NCBI GenBank assembly: GCA_027924585.1
Contig: BSBM01000252.1
Location: forward strand, 1,736,001-1,800,000
Origin: Larix kaempferi
Taxonomy: Eukaryota; Streptophyta; Pinopsida; Pinales; Pinaceae
DNA length: 64,000 bases
Direction of reading: 5' to 3'
The notes under the pieces were generated by a model. The model was not told where the DNA came from. It worked only from the letters and a program-made list of their open reading frames with translations, and made no database searches. Numbering within the stretch: position 1 is the stretch's first letter; every line of letters starts with the position of its first letter. Shown here one piece after another: positions 31,560-44,049 of this stretch. Position numbers and translations under genes: made by a program.

Positions 31560-34392
31560 GTGATGGCATATGATCTTTCCTACACAAGTTAAATTGCATG
31601 ATTAGAAAACATCTCATAGTTTTCAGAACAAATTCTTACACATAAAGAAATATGTCATACAGTCATGCAATTATCTTAGCCAATGCTTCAATACAACATT
31701 TATCCATATCCCGTAACTTTCTAGATGCCTTCCAATCTCTACCAAAACATTGTTAAGAGTGTGCACAACTCCCAACATGTCAGCAAAGAGGTTTCATTCT
31801 AGATAAGTAGCAATGGAATGTTGTATAGTGCCATAGGCCACTTACCCATGCATATTAGTAGTATACTGTTCATCAATGCAACTATTCTAATATGCATAGT
31901 ACACAACCTAATTCTAGGAACATCAGTATATACATTATTGAACAGTATTATTTAAACAATAAAATATGCAAGTAATGACAATTCAAATACTTATCTTTGT
32001 TTGTTTGTTGGGTTGACTCCCTCTCAGTCTTTGCTTCTTTTCTGCAACTCCATTCTTATGTGGATTGTGACAAGTGGTCAACTCCCTCTGAATATCTGCA
32101 TCCTTGTAGAAACTACTGAAGTGTACTCCTTTGCTTTCTTGCAGGAACAACTAGAGTGTGCTCCCTCTTGATCTTTGCTTCCTGGATTACCTGTCCTTGA
32201 ACTTACATCCATCCTTAATCACTATGCATGCTTATTAGTATCATCATTGTGTTATCCTTGAGGTCTCATACATAATCACACATTTATTAGTATAATATTA
32301 ATACTATCAAAACACAATAATCTTAAACATGTATATTCATGATCATTCACAGATAATAAACATTAGTATTCAAGGTTTCAGGGAAGTCTTCTTTTACTCA
32401 TACATATTCTTATTTGATCATAGGACTCTTCTGGTTAGTTGAATAATCAATCAAGATAAGAGATATAATATGCATAAAACCCATGATTATTCAAACCTAT
32501 ACCTTAATGATTCTTCTGGTTAGTCATATAATCAATTATGGAAAGAAACATAACATGCATACAACCATGATTATTAAAACCTATGACTTCATGAATAATC
32601 ATTATCAACAACACAATAGTATAAGATCCTAACACAAGGTAGGATTCTAGCTTGGTATAGGAAAAACATACCTGGATTAGCATGCTAGCTAGTTATGTCT
32701 AACATACCCGCATAATGTCTTCTGGTTCTCTTCAATGACTTGTGCTAGTAACTTGCATGTCTCATAAGTTAACCATTGTAGAACCAAGTTATACATACCT
32801 CGAAAGTAGATCTTCTATGTGATCCATGACAATGGATGAATCTTTGTCATCATGTCACCATGAGCATATGTTCTTGAAGTAGAACATGATTTGAATTTCT
32901 TCTTGTACCTTTTGTGTTAGCAAACAACATAAACCTCATACAACATCACAATGCATTAGTACAATCATAAGTGTCAAAACCTTAATCAATGAATATCTTC
33001 TATTAAGGTGATACGACAAGTCCAGTAATTAATCAAGATTGTACTGAAATGATATGTAGACAAACATATGATAAACTTAACCACGAAACATACCTGTAAT
33101 CCATACCTGTCAAGATTGCTTGTAATCTTCTTATGGAAGGCCTTAGCCTCATCTCCCTCTGAGACAGAAACTTCTTCACTTATGCAGGTGACCAATCCAT
33201 CTTCTTCTAGGATCAACCCAATCCACTTGATTTGTAAGAAATGGACCTGGAGCTGGATTAGGGTTTGTCAAAGAAACCCCAAAAATTCAAACTTTGAATT
33301 TCAAACTTCCGAAAGGATAGAAATATGTGCCTTGATGAGCTGATCAAGTTGGTATATTCAAAATTTGAAAACTGCAAAGTTTCACCCCTCAAAATTGCCT
33401 TTTAGATTTCTGGATTCAATAGAGAGGACCCTGAATTAGGGTTTGAGTTTCCCAGAGCTTCACCCAACCAAAAGATTTGATTCAAAACTCTAAGCTTCGA
33501 TTTTTCTGAGGAGATTCCATCCGTGGTCACAGATTTCCAAAATTCCAATTTTTGCAGAAGCCCTAATTTTCCATCTTTCCGATCAAAGTCCCAAACTGGG
33601 GTTTGATCAAGCCTAGCCTTCTGCCCAACCAAAATATCTGATCTTGGTCTCTAAATTTCGATTTTGATGAGTAGCATCCAGCCATGGTCTCTGATTACAA
33701 AAATTCCAACTTTCTTCGAATCCCTAAATTCTAGAAGACATGAATGAAGGTACTAAAAAATAATTCTGTTTTGACAGAAATATGTACCTGATTGTTTCTA
33801 TTGTAAATCCTAAATTTTTGATCCACAGGGTCTGAAAACGTTTTCTGAGATACCCCGACCTATTTTCTTTCCATCTCGATAGGTATGACCTCAATTGGAT
33901 TCTCTGAGAGAGAGTTATGCCAAGTGTCGTAACGTGATCTGTTTATGGGATAATACAGGAGAGCACACTTGTACAGAGTTGCACGTGTCACTTGTTCAAC
34001 TTCGGCCTCTGAAAACTTTTCCTGGAATAGTACAGTCTGTTTACTACTTGTCACATTTTATGACATTTCATTTGAATCTTCCTAGCCCAAGTTATGACCT
34101 TTTTCCCAAGGTCACCTGAGTTTGACTCAGATCTGGAAGAGGCAGAAACCCTATATTGTACAGATCATAAATCACAAAGTACAATGAATTAAAATTTTTC
34201 CTTTGGAAAAAATGTATATGGGGATATTATCTTCAACTTGTAAACGTTTCAGATCCGAAAACGTTTCCAAAATGGATTTATAGCGAAAGTGCTACGATGA
34301 CTGGTTTTTGCTATATCAAGCCCTAACATCGTAAGTGCAACAAGTGTCATACATGCCATATCATGCCTTCTTTCAGGATAGCTCTGATACCA
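31560..34392 (-). other. Copia2 non-coding leader
   Basis: There are no coding domains in 2.8 kb. It is homologous to 6240-8768 (Copia1) and 51240-53864 (Copia3). The minus strand ends (left side) with TTGTGTAGGAAAGATCATA-like text, a possible splice acceptor in front of the RT remnant. The PBS with TGGTATCAGAGC lies at 34381-34392. One copy of the CACGTGTC segment lies near 33982. Confidence 0.7.
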
Positions 34393-35037
34393 TGATAAAT
34401 TTTTAGAATTTAATTCAATATGATCTAGGATCTTAACTGAGAGAACATCGTGTACAGCAAATCTACAGCATATCAATCAAGGACACAATAATGCAAGCAC
34501 ACAAGAGACACAGAGTTTACTTGGCGAAAACCATAAAGGTGAAAAACCCCAATAACTTTCTCAGAGATAGATAGAGCAATGATACAACCAGAATACAAGA
34601 GATAGTCTTCTCCTATCAGAAGAGCCTCCTCCTCCACAAGTGTGCCACTCTCCCAAGTGTGAGTGAGATTATAGAATGTGTAAAATGAGAGAGACACACT
34701 CTCTATTTATACACTAAGTTACTTGACCTTTACTCAACTAGGTCAGCCTCAACTTAACCACTTCACATAATGCTGACTGGGCCGACCCCCACTAGGGTGG
34801 TCTAATAACCCTTTGACCCACATGGCCGACCCCCAATAGGGTTGTCTAATAACCCTTTGACCCACATGACTTATATAGGGCTGACCCCAACAAGGTGGTC
34901 TAATAACCCATCAAGTATAAGTTACGACACTTATAATATAAATGACGACACTTCCGTATAGAGGAATAATAACATCTCTATAGGAATACAATATGCATAT
35001 ATGTGAAATACATTCCGAAGTTACATATACATCAAAA
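34393..35037 (-). repeat. Copia2 5' LTR with TATA box
   Basis: The minus strand starts TTTTGATGTATATG at 35037 (TG altered to TT) and ends TTTATCA at 34393. TATAAATA lies at 34704-34711. It has one more internal unit (TAATAACCCTTTGACCCACA) than the 3' LTR. Confidence 0.9.
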
Positions 35038-35042
35038 CTCTT

Positions 35043-35774
35043 AAGCAAGTCTTCTATTAAATTTGATGTAAATTGTGGGCCTTGATCAGAAACTGGTTCT
35101 CTTGGTACTGCAAACCTATGAAATATCTGCTCATTGAAGAATTTTGCTACATTGGTTTCATTGGCTGCAACAAGTGTTGCTACCTTATTCCACTTTGTGA
35201 GGTAGTCGGTGCATACTAGGATGTAGCTCTTCTGAATTGACTGTGGGTTGATTGGACCAACGAAATCAAATCCCCATTTTTTGAATGCCTCCAAGGAGAT
35301 CTATGGATGGAGTGGAATTTCTTCCTTTTGTGTTGGTTTTCCCATCCTTTGGGAGTCATCATAGTGTGAAACATATTCATAAGTATCCTTGTGGAGTGTT
35401 GGACAATAGTATACTATTTGTAAAATATTATAGGTTGTCCTCTTTGCAACATAGTGTCCTCCACATGGTTCATTATGAGTGGCATGCATTATGTCATGCA
35501 CTTCGTCTTCTCTGATGCACCTTCTGTGTATTTGATCAGGTCCTTGTTTGAAGAGCATGCCTTCTATCCATGTGTATGTTGCACTTTTCCTTACTACTTT
35601 TGTCTTTTCTTTATAACTGTAATGTTCTGGAAACTTTCCAGACACTAAATAGTTTTCTATGTCAGCAAACCATGGGCTTCTTGTGGATATGGCAAAAAGG
35701 TGCTCATCTAAAAAACTGTCATTGATTACTTCACTGTCTTGTCCATGTGTCAGTCTAGATAGAAAGTCAGCCAC
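35043..35774 (-). pseudogene. Gypsy B integrase, N-terminal part
   Basis: The zinc-binding region (35774-35301) reads HATHNEPCGGHY and then YVSHYDDSQRMGKP; C has CHDCQRMGKP, so both zinc-binding cysteines are lost. The core start (35294 on) has WGFDFVGPINPQS, CTDYLTKW (Asp) and SDQGPQFTS (Asp). Copia2 cuts it after LLK. One stop near 35297 separates the two frames. The remainder is 27490-28161. Confidence 0.85.
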
Positions 35775-37364
35775 TACATTGTGCTTACCTGGCTTGTCTA
35801 AAATTGTGATGTCAAACTCTTGGAGTGGTAGCAGCCATCTAATTACTCGAGCACTTGTGTTGGGTTTTTTATTAGATATCTTATGGCTAAATGGTATGTA
35901 TGAACAAAGACTTGGTAGCCAGTGATATAGTTCCTGAATTTATTGATGGCATGGATGACAGCCAAAAATTCCTTCTCTGTTACAGTATAATTTAATTCTG
36001 CCCCTGCTAAATTCTTACTGATATAATATATTGCATAGGGCTTCTTCTCTTTTTCTTGTCCAAGGTCAAACCCGATTGCCTTATCTGATGCATTAGAGTG
36101 GATATGGAATGGAAGTGCCTAGTCGTCCTTGGAGTACTGGAGCTGTAATTGTTTTCTCCTTAAGATTTTCAAATGCTGTCATGCAATTGTTTTTCCATAT
36201 GAACTCAGTGTCTTTTGTGAGAAATGCAAACATTGGGGCAACAATTCTGCTATAATTTTCAATAAACCTTCTATAGTACGTTGTTTTCCCAAGGAAACTT
36301 CTCACATCCCTTTGTTTAACAGGTGGTGGCAACATTTTGATTACTGATACTTTTGCTTGATCAACCTCTATCCCCCTCTGTGATATATGATGTCCTAGAA
36401 CGATGCCTTCTTCCATTAAAATTCTGCATTTGTCATTGCTAAGGCATAGGTTCATCTCAATACATTTTTTTAATACCAATTCAAGATGGTTCAATGCTTG
36501 ATCAAATTTTTGTCCATAAGGTGTGAAGTCATCCATGAAGACTGCCATTTCATCATTTATGAAATCAAAGAATATACTGAGTATGGCCCTTTGGAATGTT
36601 GCTGGAGCATTGCATAACCCAAAGGGTAGTACTCTGTATGCGTAAGTACCCCAGGGGCATGTAAATGTTGTCTTATCTTGATCAGCTGGGTGTATTAAAA
36701 TTTGGTTGTACCCACTAAAGCCATCTAAAAATGAAAAATACTTTTTCCCAGCTAATGTATCCAGCACCTGATCTATAAATGGTAGTGGAAAGTGATCTTT
36801 CTTGGTTTCTTTATTTAGCTCTCTTTAGTCCACACAAATTCTCCATTTTCCTCCTTTTTTTGGTACTATAACCAGTGGTGAGACCCATTTGCTATCAGAT
36901 ATGGGATATATGAACCCTGCATCTAATAACTTCTATAGTTCTACTTTGACAATGTCCTTTAATGCTGGGTTCAACCTCCTTTGTGGCTGACTGATAGGGA
37001 TAGAACCTTCTTTGATGTAAATATAATGTTTGCATATATCAGGATGTATACCTTTCATGTCTGCATATGTCCATGCAAAAGCTTTCTTTTGTTCTGATAA
37101 TACTTTCATTAATTGCTTTTCTTGCTCTGGCTTGAGATTGGAACTAATGTTGACTGTATTTCCAGGCATAATCTGAACTGTCTTTCCTTTTTCTGATTGT
37201 TCTTCCAGATGTAGTACTTTTTCCCACATTTTATTTAAGTTCTGGTTTGAACTTTCGGCTTCTTGTTGCTGTGCTGTGTCAAAAAATCTTTCAAGACCAG
37301 CATTGTTAGAATATGCATTCTGTATAAACCTATCTATATGGCCATCTTCATATATTGCTTTCAA
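35775..37364 (-). pseudogene. Gypsy B reverse transcriptase and RNase H
   Basis: The N-terminal part is 37364-36933 (KGIHPDICKHYIYIKEGSIP). The core is 36767-36093 (FSFLDGFSGYNQILIHPADQ, FGLCNAPATFQRA, VFMDDFTPYG), so the FMDD catalytic pair is present. RNase H follows at about 36090-35780 with several stops; its first Asp is changed (HSNASDKAIG, against HSDALDKAIG in C). Many differences from C are C-to-T or G-to-A. Confidence 0.85.
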
Positions 37365-37394
37365 TTATAGTGCATCATCAATTGTTAGGATAGG

Positions 37395-38288
37395 TCATAG
37401 GTTTTGATTTGATGTGTCGTGATAATCATCAATCCAATTTTGATATTCTAAATCTAAAGATTTCCTTGTTGGTGGGTAGTACGTGATTTTCTTCCTGGCA
37501 TGTCCACTAGTGATAGTCATATTTCCTAATCGACAACCTATGTAAGCATTCACAGTTGCTAACCAAGGTCTACCTAGTATGATTGGATAACCCATAAGTT
37601 TACTTTTGACTTCAATTACTATGAAATCAGCTGGGTATTCCCAGGATTCAATATTGATCATAATGTCTTCGAACATCCCTTCGGGTTTCATAATGGATGT
37701 GTCAGCTAGTTGGAGTACTGTAGTTGTTGGCCTGAGCAACGATTGGATTCCTAGGTATATCATGGTTTCCTTAGTCATGACATTGATAGCAGCTCCCAAA
37801 TCTATTAGGCTTTTATTTATTTGCTTGCTATTGATGGTGACATTCACTACAGGACTACCTGGATCAAGATACTTAGGGTTAATACTAATACCAAGCATTA
37901 AATCAGCCAATTGTCCTACTACATTTATTGTTGGTGGGTCACGCTTCCTCATCCCAGGTTTCTTCAGACAATTTTCTCTAATATATTTGTTACAGATGGG
38001 AACATCCCTTATGGCTTGCAAAATCGAGATTTGGATGCTTGAGTGTTTTAATTCGTTTAAAATTGCATTTTCTTCTTCCTCTTTGGTACTTCGTATAAGT
38101 ATCTCTAGAAATGGAGGGTTTCTGTTTCGTGGGAGTGGTTGGGTTTCTTCCTCTGGAGGATTTGGTTCATCTAGATGCTGAACATAGGGTTCTGTTGTTT
38201 TCTCTTGATCTTCAGGTTGTGGGATATTCTGTGTTGATGTATTTTGCAACGTTTTTCTGGATCTGAGGTTTATTTCATTTATTTCCAT
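37395..38288 (-). pseudogene. Gypsy B protease region
   Basis: An open frame of 297 residues. The protease core is KSLIDLGAAINVMTKETMIY with the active Asp in IDLGA, and the C-terminal region is MGYPIILGRPWLATVNAYIG. A Pro/Glu-rich linker precedes it. The order gag-protease-RT is normal. It is marked as a pseudogene because gag and RT around it are broken; this frame itself is open. Confidence 0.8.
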
Positions 38289-38299
38289 GGTGTCTATGA

Positions 38300-39698
38300 C
38301 ATAGGTAGGGAATTGTGTGATATCAGCATTATAAGTTTGTTGTTGTTATGGAGGTCTGTTATTATTAGGGTTTGGGATGGGTTGGGTTGGAATTGGTGGG
38401 GGTCTGGGTGGTGGTTGAGTCAATGGGGGCGGCATAATAAGTGGTTGTTGTAATAGGGCCCTCCAATTTGATGGATGGGGGTATTGATTTGCATAATTTG
38501 TGGTTGATGGAGGAAAAGGTGGGGGTATGGAGGGTAAGATGGTGGGTAATCCGATTGTTGATAAGGTGATTGATAAGTTTTTTGATTCTATTGATAAGTC
38601 TGTTGATTTTGCTGCCATTGTTTTGGATTTGGTCGTGCTTGCAATGGAGTAAGTGCAAAGTTCCAATTTTGATGGCTTTGATTATAGTAGGCTTGATTGC
38701 TAGGTTGATATGGTCTAACAAAGTTACTCCTCCTTTGATTTATAAAACAGAGTTGTTATATTGCTCCTTCAGCTACGGGATCTTGAATAGAAACCTTACA
38801 TGAAGGTAAGAGGGGAAATTTATTAGTGGAGTGGTCATCAGTGCAGAGACCACATATTTCTATGGTGTTTAAACTGCACTGACCCTTCTCATGTTTCTTT
38901 CTACAACGAGGACAGAATACTGCCAAGGCTTGGTTAATTTCATCCTGCTTCTTTTTTATCTGAAGTGCATCAAGTTGTATGGCCAGAGATTGTAAGATGT
39001 CGGTCTTCATATCATCTAACAGGTTTCCTAAATCAGATTTTGTAATATTGGGTCCTGAAGATGATGAGGATCCTATGGGTAGATGTGTATCTCTTGTCCC
39101 ATTCTTGCTTTTCCTAGACCTAGAATGGTTCTTGAAGATATGGAGTATCTGGTCGTAAATCTTCTGAAATATGTCTCCATCTCCTAAGACGTTTAAGATC
39201 TCAAAATTCTCCTCTTTGATCCCTCTAAGAAGGACAAGTTTCAGTGATTCAGGGTCTAGGGTGAAATGGTTAGCTCATTTGTAGCTGAGCTGAAAATGCT
39301 AGGCATAGTCTTCTAAGGATTCACGGTCTCCCTGCTGCATCCTAAATATTTCATCCCTTGTATCCTTTGCTTTGCAGTAGTCCCTATATTTTTCTAGGAA
39401 TGCTTGTTTCATCTGATCCCAACTGAAAAATACTATTTCCCTCTAAACTCATGAACCACCTAAGTGATAAATCTTTCAGTGTGGAGGGAAAACGTCTCAA
39501 CTTTTGTGCATCCGTAGTGTAATCAAAGGATCTGCAAACTACATCAAATTCAAACAGGAATGTGTTAGGATCTTCTGAAGTCAATCCATGGAAGTTTGGA
39601 AAATTGTTAGGGTTAATATTCTTCATCCTAGCATATCCAAGAGGTATGCTAATGGGGAAGGTGAACATCTCCCTAGGTTCCTCCTCTTCGTCTGCCAT
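38300..39698 (-). pseudogene. Gypsy B gag
   Basis: The start is MADEEEEPREMFTFPIS at 39698. The capsid core contains FPNFHGLTSEDPNTFLFEFD and, after a frame slip near 39400, WDQMKQAFLEKYRDYCKAKD. A cysteine-rich nucleocapsid part lies at 39010-38756 (CPRCRKKHEKGQC and CGLCTDDHS). A Pro-rich tail (about 38670-38346) leads to the protease. The Retrotrans_gag type assignment is secure; several stops and frame shifts are present. Confidence 0.82.
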
Positions 39699-39960
39699 AG
39701 TGGTGTTTGAGCTGGAACTAGTAGAGAAGTTGTCTATATTTGGATCATATGTGGAGTCATTTTTAGAGTTTAGAATTCAAACTGAGAATGGTCAGAACTG
39801 TTGTTACCATTGTTGCTCATGGGATGCTTAGGTAGAAAGTGTCCAAACCTATCCCTTTGCCAACGAGGTATTCATTGGTAAAAATATTTATGTTTTTTTT
39901 TTGGTGATTTTTCTTTTCTTTTTGTGTTGTTTTTGAAGATGTCCTAAAAGATTTACCACC

Positions 39961-39978
39961 TCCCCGGCAACGGCGCCA
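39961..39978 (-). other. Gypsy B primer-binding site
   Basis: The minus strand reads TGGCGCCGTTGCCGGGGA, the tRNA-Asp-type primer site common in Athila-like and related plant gypsy elements. It lies five bases inside the LTR end. Confidence 0.9.
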
Positions 39979-39983
39979 AAAAG

Positions 39984-41408
39984 TGGTGTGCTCTCAGAAT
40001 GGATTCCTAATAAGGGCAGCTGGACTAAGAGCCTACTTTAATTATCAACCTAGGGGATGTACAAACTTTAGAGGTGCAGGCACTATATGTTGTCTCTAGG
40101 ATAGTCTTTGTCAAAGTTGGGCGTTTGTATCAATGTTTTTAAAGAGTTGCCTAAAAAGGATTGTTTAATCTATGGAGGATAAATTCCTATGCTAAGAAAT
40201 TCAAATACTGAAAGCAGGAAATTTGTGTCTAAGAAATTAAACGCAGGAAACAGTAAGCATATCTTTAAGAATTAACTTGCTAAAAGCAGTAAAAATTATA
40301 CTATGGAATTGAATGCTAAAAATATAACAAATCTATTCTAAAGTAATGAAAGCTTGATCTTTAATCTAAGGAGTAATTATTGTAAATCGAATGCATAAAA
40401 CTCAAAGTCTAATCTAACATAATCTAATGCTAAGACTAAGTTCAGAATACCATTATCTAATGCTGCAATTTTAATCAAAATGTTAAGAAGTGAATATCAT
40501 CATGTAACCAAAAATACTGAAAGTAATCGATCTTCATGAGTAGCTATAAGAATGAAGTAAATACACGGGCTTAAAGATCTGGATCGCTGCTTCAGAAGTA
40601 AATGCAAGCACATAGGAAAATAGGTGTTAAATTATGCCTTGGCAGAATGCTGCTACAAGACTACAAGCACAGCGTTACCAAACTACAGAATGCATTATAA
40701 TGAACTATGGAATCAGAAATGTTCACTTACTACATAAATCAAATCGTGTGATTCAAATGCTATTTAAAATACTCTCATCTGCAATATAAATTCAACCAAT
40801 GTAAAACACATAATGAGAAATACCTGAATAGTAAGATCTCCTGACTTACGTGTTGGAGGGGCCCTCTCCAGCCCGTACTCAGGAGTGAAGGGAACTTATA
40901 ATTGTTGAATTGTAAGTAACATCAAGTCTTTATTTAAAATAGGAACTTCGTAGTTTAAAACCAAGTCTGTAACACAACTGTCTCGATGGTATAAAACGTA
41001 AAACAATAGTTCTCCAAAATAGAAGCGAGGGCCTCCCACTACTCGAGAGGTCCATATTTATATAATTCTAATGCTTAACCTAACTCAATGTCTAAATTCC
41101 AATTCTCTTTGAACATGAATTCATTCTCTACAGATCAGGAAAAAGGCGCTGAGTTTGGTGATGTTCTTTCAGTTCTTCACTTGATTTGTGCATTGTCCTT
41201 TAGTGCACCTACACCTGCTCATTCAAACTCGTTTGTCGTGCAATTAGCTCATAGAAACGCTTTCAAAACATAATAGAAATAATATTTGAAACAACTTCAT
41301 TAAATAATTAAGGTAAATCATTTTTCCCACAAAACAAGTGTATTTCTTCTCCCTTGTGTTTTTGCTGTGGGGAAAGGCTTATCGGATACCTGTATTTTGG
41401 ACCCATCA
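39984..41408 (-). repeat. Gypsy B 5' LTR
   Basis: The LTR is 1425 bp; the minus strand starts TGATGGGTCCAAAATAC at 41408 and ends GAGCACACCA at 39984. A TATATAAATA box lies at 41055-41064 (minus). It is collinear with C's 3' LTR (47727-49131) in opposite orientation and with the stub at 1457-1648. Confidence 0.92.
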
Positions 41409-44049
41409 GCAGCCATAAAGGAGGTTGAATCCAACATTAAAGGACATTGTCAAAGTAGAACTACAAAAGTTATTAGATGCAGGGTTCATATATCCCATCT
41501 CTGACAGCGAATGGGTCTCACCACTGGTTATAGTACGAAAAAAAGGAGGCAAATGAAGAATTCATGTGGACTACAGAGAGCTAAATAAATAAACCAAGAA
41601 ATATCACTTTCCACTTCCATTTATAGATCAGGTACTGGACACATTAGCTGGGAACAAGTATTTTTCATTTTTAGATGGCTTCAGTGGGTACAACCAAATT
41701 TTAATACACCCAGCTGATCAAGATAAGACAACATTTACATGCCCCTGGGGAAATTACGCATACATATTACTACCCTTTGGGTTATGTAATGCTCCAACAA
41801 CATTCCAAAGGGCCATACTCAGTATATTCTCTGATTTCATAAATGATCAAATGGAAGTCTTCATGGATGACTTCACACCTTATGGACAAAACTTTGATCA
41901 AGCATTGAACCATCTTGAATTGGTATTAAAAAAATGTATTGAGATGAGCCTATGCCTTAGCAATGACAAATGCAGAATGTTAATGGAAGAAGGCATCATT
42001 CTAGGACATCATATATCACAGAGGGGGATAGAGGTTGATCAAGCAAAAGTCTTAATAATCAAAACACTGCCACTACCTATTAAACAAAGGGACGTGAGAA
42101 ATTTCCTTGGGAAAACACAGTACTACATGAGCTTTATTGAAAATTATAGCAGAATTGCTACCCCAATGTTTGCACTTCTCACAAAAGACACTGATTTCAT
42201 ATGGACAAACAATTGCATGACGACATTTAATAACCTTAAGGAGAAAACAATTACAGCTCCAGTACTCCAAGGACCAGACTGGGAACTTCCATTCCACATC
42301 CACTCTGATGCATTAGATAAGGCAATCGGGTCTGTCCTTGGACAAGAAAAAGAGAAGAAGCCCTATGCAATATATTATATGAGTAAAAATTTAGCAAGGG
42401 AAGAATTAAATTATATTGTCACCAAGAAGGAATTTTTGGTTGTCATACATGCCATTAATAAATTCAGGCACTATATCATTGGCTACTAAGTCTTTGTAAA
42501 TACAGACCATTCAGCCATAAGATATCTAATGAACAAGCCCAACACAAGTGCTCGAGTAATTAGATGGTTGCTACTACTCCAAGAGTTTGACATCACGATT
42601 TTATACAAGCCAGGTAAACACAATGTAGTGGCTGACTTTCTATCTAGGCTGACACATGGACAAGACAGTGAAGTAATCAATGAGATTTTTCCATATGAGC
42701 ACCTTTTTTCCATATTCACAAGAATCCCATGGTTTGCTGACATAGCAAACTATTTAGTATCTTGGAAGTTTCCAGAACATTATAGTTATAAAGAAAAGAA
42801 AAAAGTAATAAGGCAAAGTGCCACGTACATGTGGATAGAAGGCATGCTCTTCAAACAAGGACCTGATCAAATACTCAGAAGGTGCATCAGAGAAGATGAT
42901 GTGCATGATATAATGCATGCCACTCACAATGAACCATGTGGAGGACACTATGCTGCAAAGAGGATAGCCTATAAAATTTTACAAACAGGATACTATTGGC
43001 CAGCACTCCACAAATATTCTCCTGAATATGTTTCACACTGTCATGACTGCCAAAGGATGGGAAAACCAACACAAAAGGAAGAAATGCCACTTCATCCATA
43101 GATCTCCTTGGAGGCATTTGAAAAATGGGGATTTGATTTCGTTGGTCCAATCAACCCACAGTCAAATCAGAAGAGCTACATCCTAGTATGCACTGACTAC
43201 CTCACAAAGTGGACTGAGGTAGCAGCACTTGCTGCAGCCAATGAAACCAATGTAGCAAAATTCTTCTCTGAGCAAATATTTCATAGGTTTGGAAAACCAA
43301 GAGAACTATTTTATGATCAAGGCCCACAATTTACATCAAATTTAATAGAACAATTGCTTAAGAGAAACAATGTCAAGCACAAACAGTCCTCCTCCTATCA
43401 CCCTCAAGCAAATGGTCAAGCTGAGGTCACAAACAAAGAATTAGAGAGAATTTTGACAAAGACAGTCCAAATCCACAAAAGAGATTGGGATGACAAACTG
43501 AGTGAGGCGGTTTGGGCCTATAATACCGCATGGAAGACAACAACAGGATTCACACCATATGAATTAGTATATGGAAAGAAAGTCATGCTGCCAATTGAAT
43601 TTGAAATAAAAACATTAAGAATTGCAACAGAGTTGAATATGGAACTATCAGAAATACAACAAGAACGCATTCTACAATTGAATCAACTAGATGAGCAATG
43701 CCAGCAAGCACTTGCCCACACTAAAATCATCCAGTAACAAAGAAAGAAGTGGCATGACAAACACCTAAAGGATAAAAAGTTCAAGGAAGGTTACTGGGCA
43801 CTACTTTATGACTCCAGGTTTCACACATTCAAGGGAAAGCTAACAACCAGATGGCTAGGACTTTATATAATTCAAAATATCTATGAAAATGGAACTGTAA
43901 GGATCATTACAATTGATGAAGAAGAGTTTCCTATGATAGCAAATGGACATCGGCTAAAATTTTACAAGAAGCCACAGTCAAAGGAGGAGTTTACACAAGT
44001 ACTCTACCAGCAACAACTGATGCTGATAGATCGCATCGAAAATAATTGA
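41409..44049 (+). pseudogene. Gypsy C pol (RT, RNase H, integrase), 5' truncated
   Basis: The coding text begins inside RT (the KDIVKVELQKLLDAGFIYPI region, about 41439 on), directly against B's LTR. RT has FSFLDGFSGYNQILIHPADQ and VFMDDFTPYG (ORF 41851-42489). RNase H has HIHSDALDKAIGSVLGQ with its Asp intact. The integrase has an intact HHCC zinc region (HATHNEPCGGHY, CHDCQRMGKP), CTDYLTKW, YDQGPQFTS and ANGQAEVTNKELE, so D-D-E is present, and a C-terminal TTRWLGLYIIQNIYENG. Pol ends at TGA 44047-44049. Stops at about 41551, 42487 and 43735 break it; at the last two B has CAA where C has TAA. Confidence 0.88.

Larger units (their letters stand above)
28162..35037 (-). mobile_element. Copia2: RT-RNase H-only Copia derivative
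   Basis: The LTRs are 28162-28753 and 34393-35037; the exact duplication CTCTT is at 28157-28161 and 35038-35042. The PBS TGGTATCAGAGC (minus) follows the 5' LTR. The interior has a 2.8-kb non-coding leader, a partial RT with RNase H (30338-31222), then tandem arrays (28980-30230) before the 3' LTR. Gag, protease and integrase are absent. The LTR length difference comes largely from one extra tandem unit in the 5' LTR (about 34830-34890). It lies inside B's integrase gene. Confidence 0.92.
1457..41408 (-). mobile_element. Gypsy element B (Athila-like), split by several insertions
   Basis: B is a minus-strand Ty3/Gypsy element: 5' LTR 39984-41408, PBS 39961-39978, gag, protease, RT-RNase H, integrase, a purine-rich spacer, a long accessory ORF, a polypurine tract and a 3' LTR stub. 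Copia2 (28162-35037) sits inside its integrase, D (11598-26789) in the spacer, and Copia1 (2241-9372) in the accessory ORF. Each cut is flanked by a 5-bp duplication, and the flanks rejoin collinearly with sibling C. The PBS is the tRNA-Asp type common in Athila-like elements, and an extra ORF after pol also fits that lineage. All coding parts are decayed. Confidence 0.85.

Noticed and set aside
37606-38181. Plus-strand frame of 191 codons
   Set aside because: It is an antisense shadow of B's protease frame, which carries the recognisable active-site text on the minus strand.
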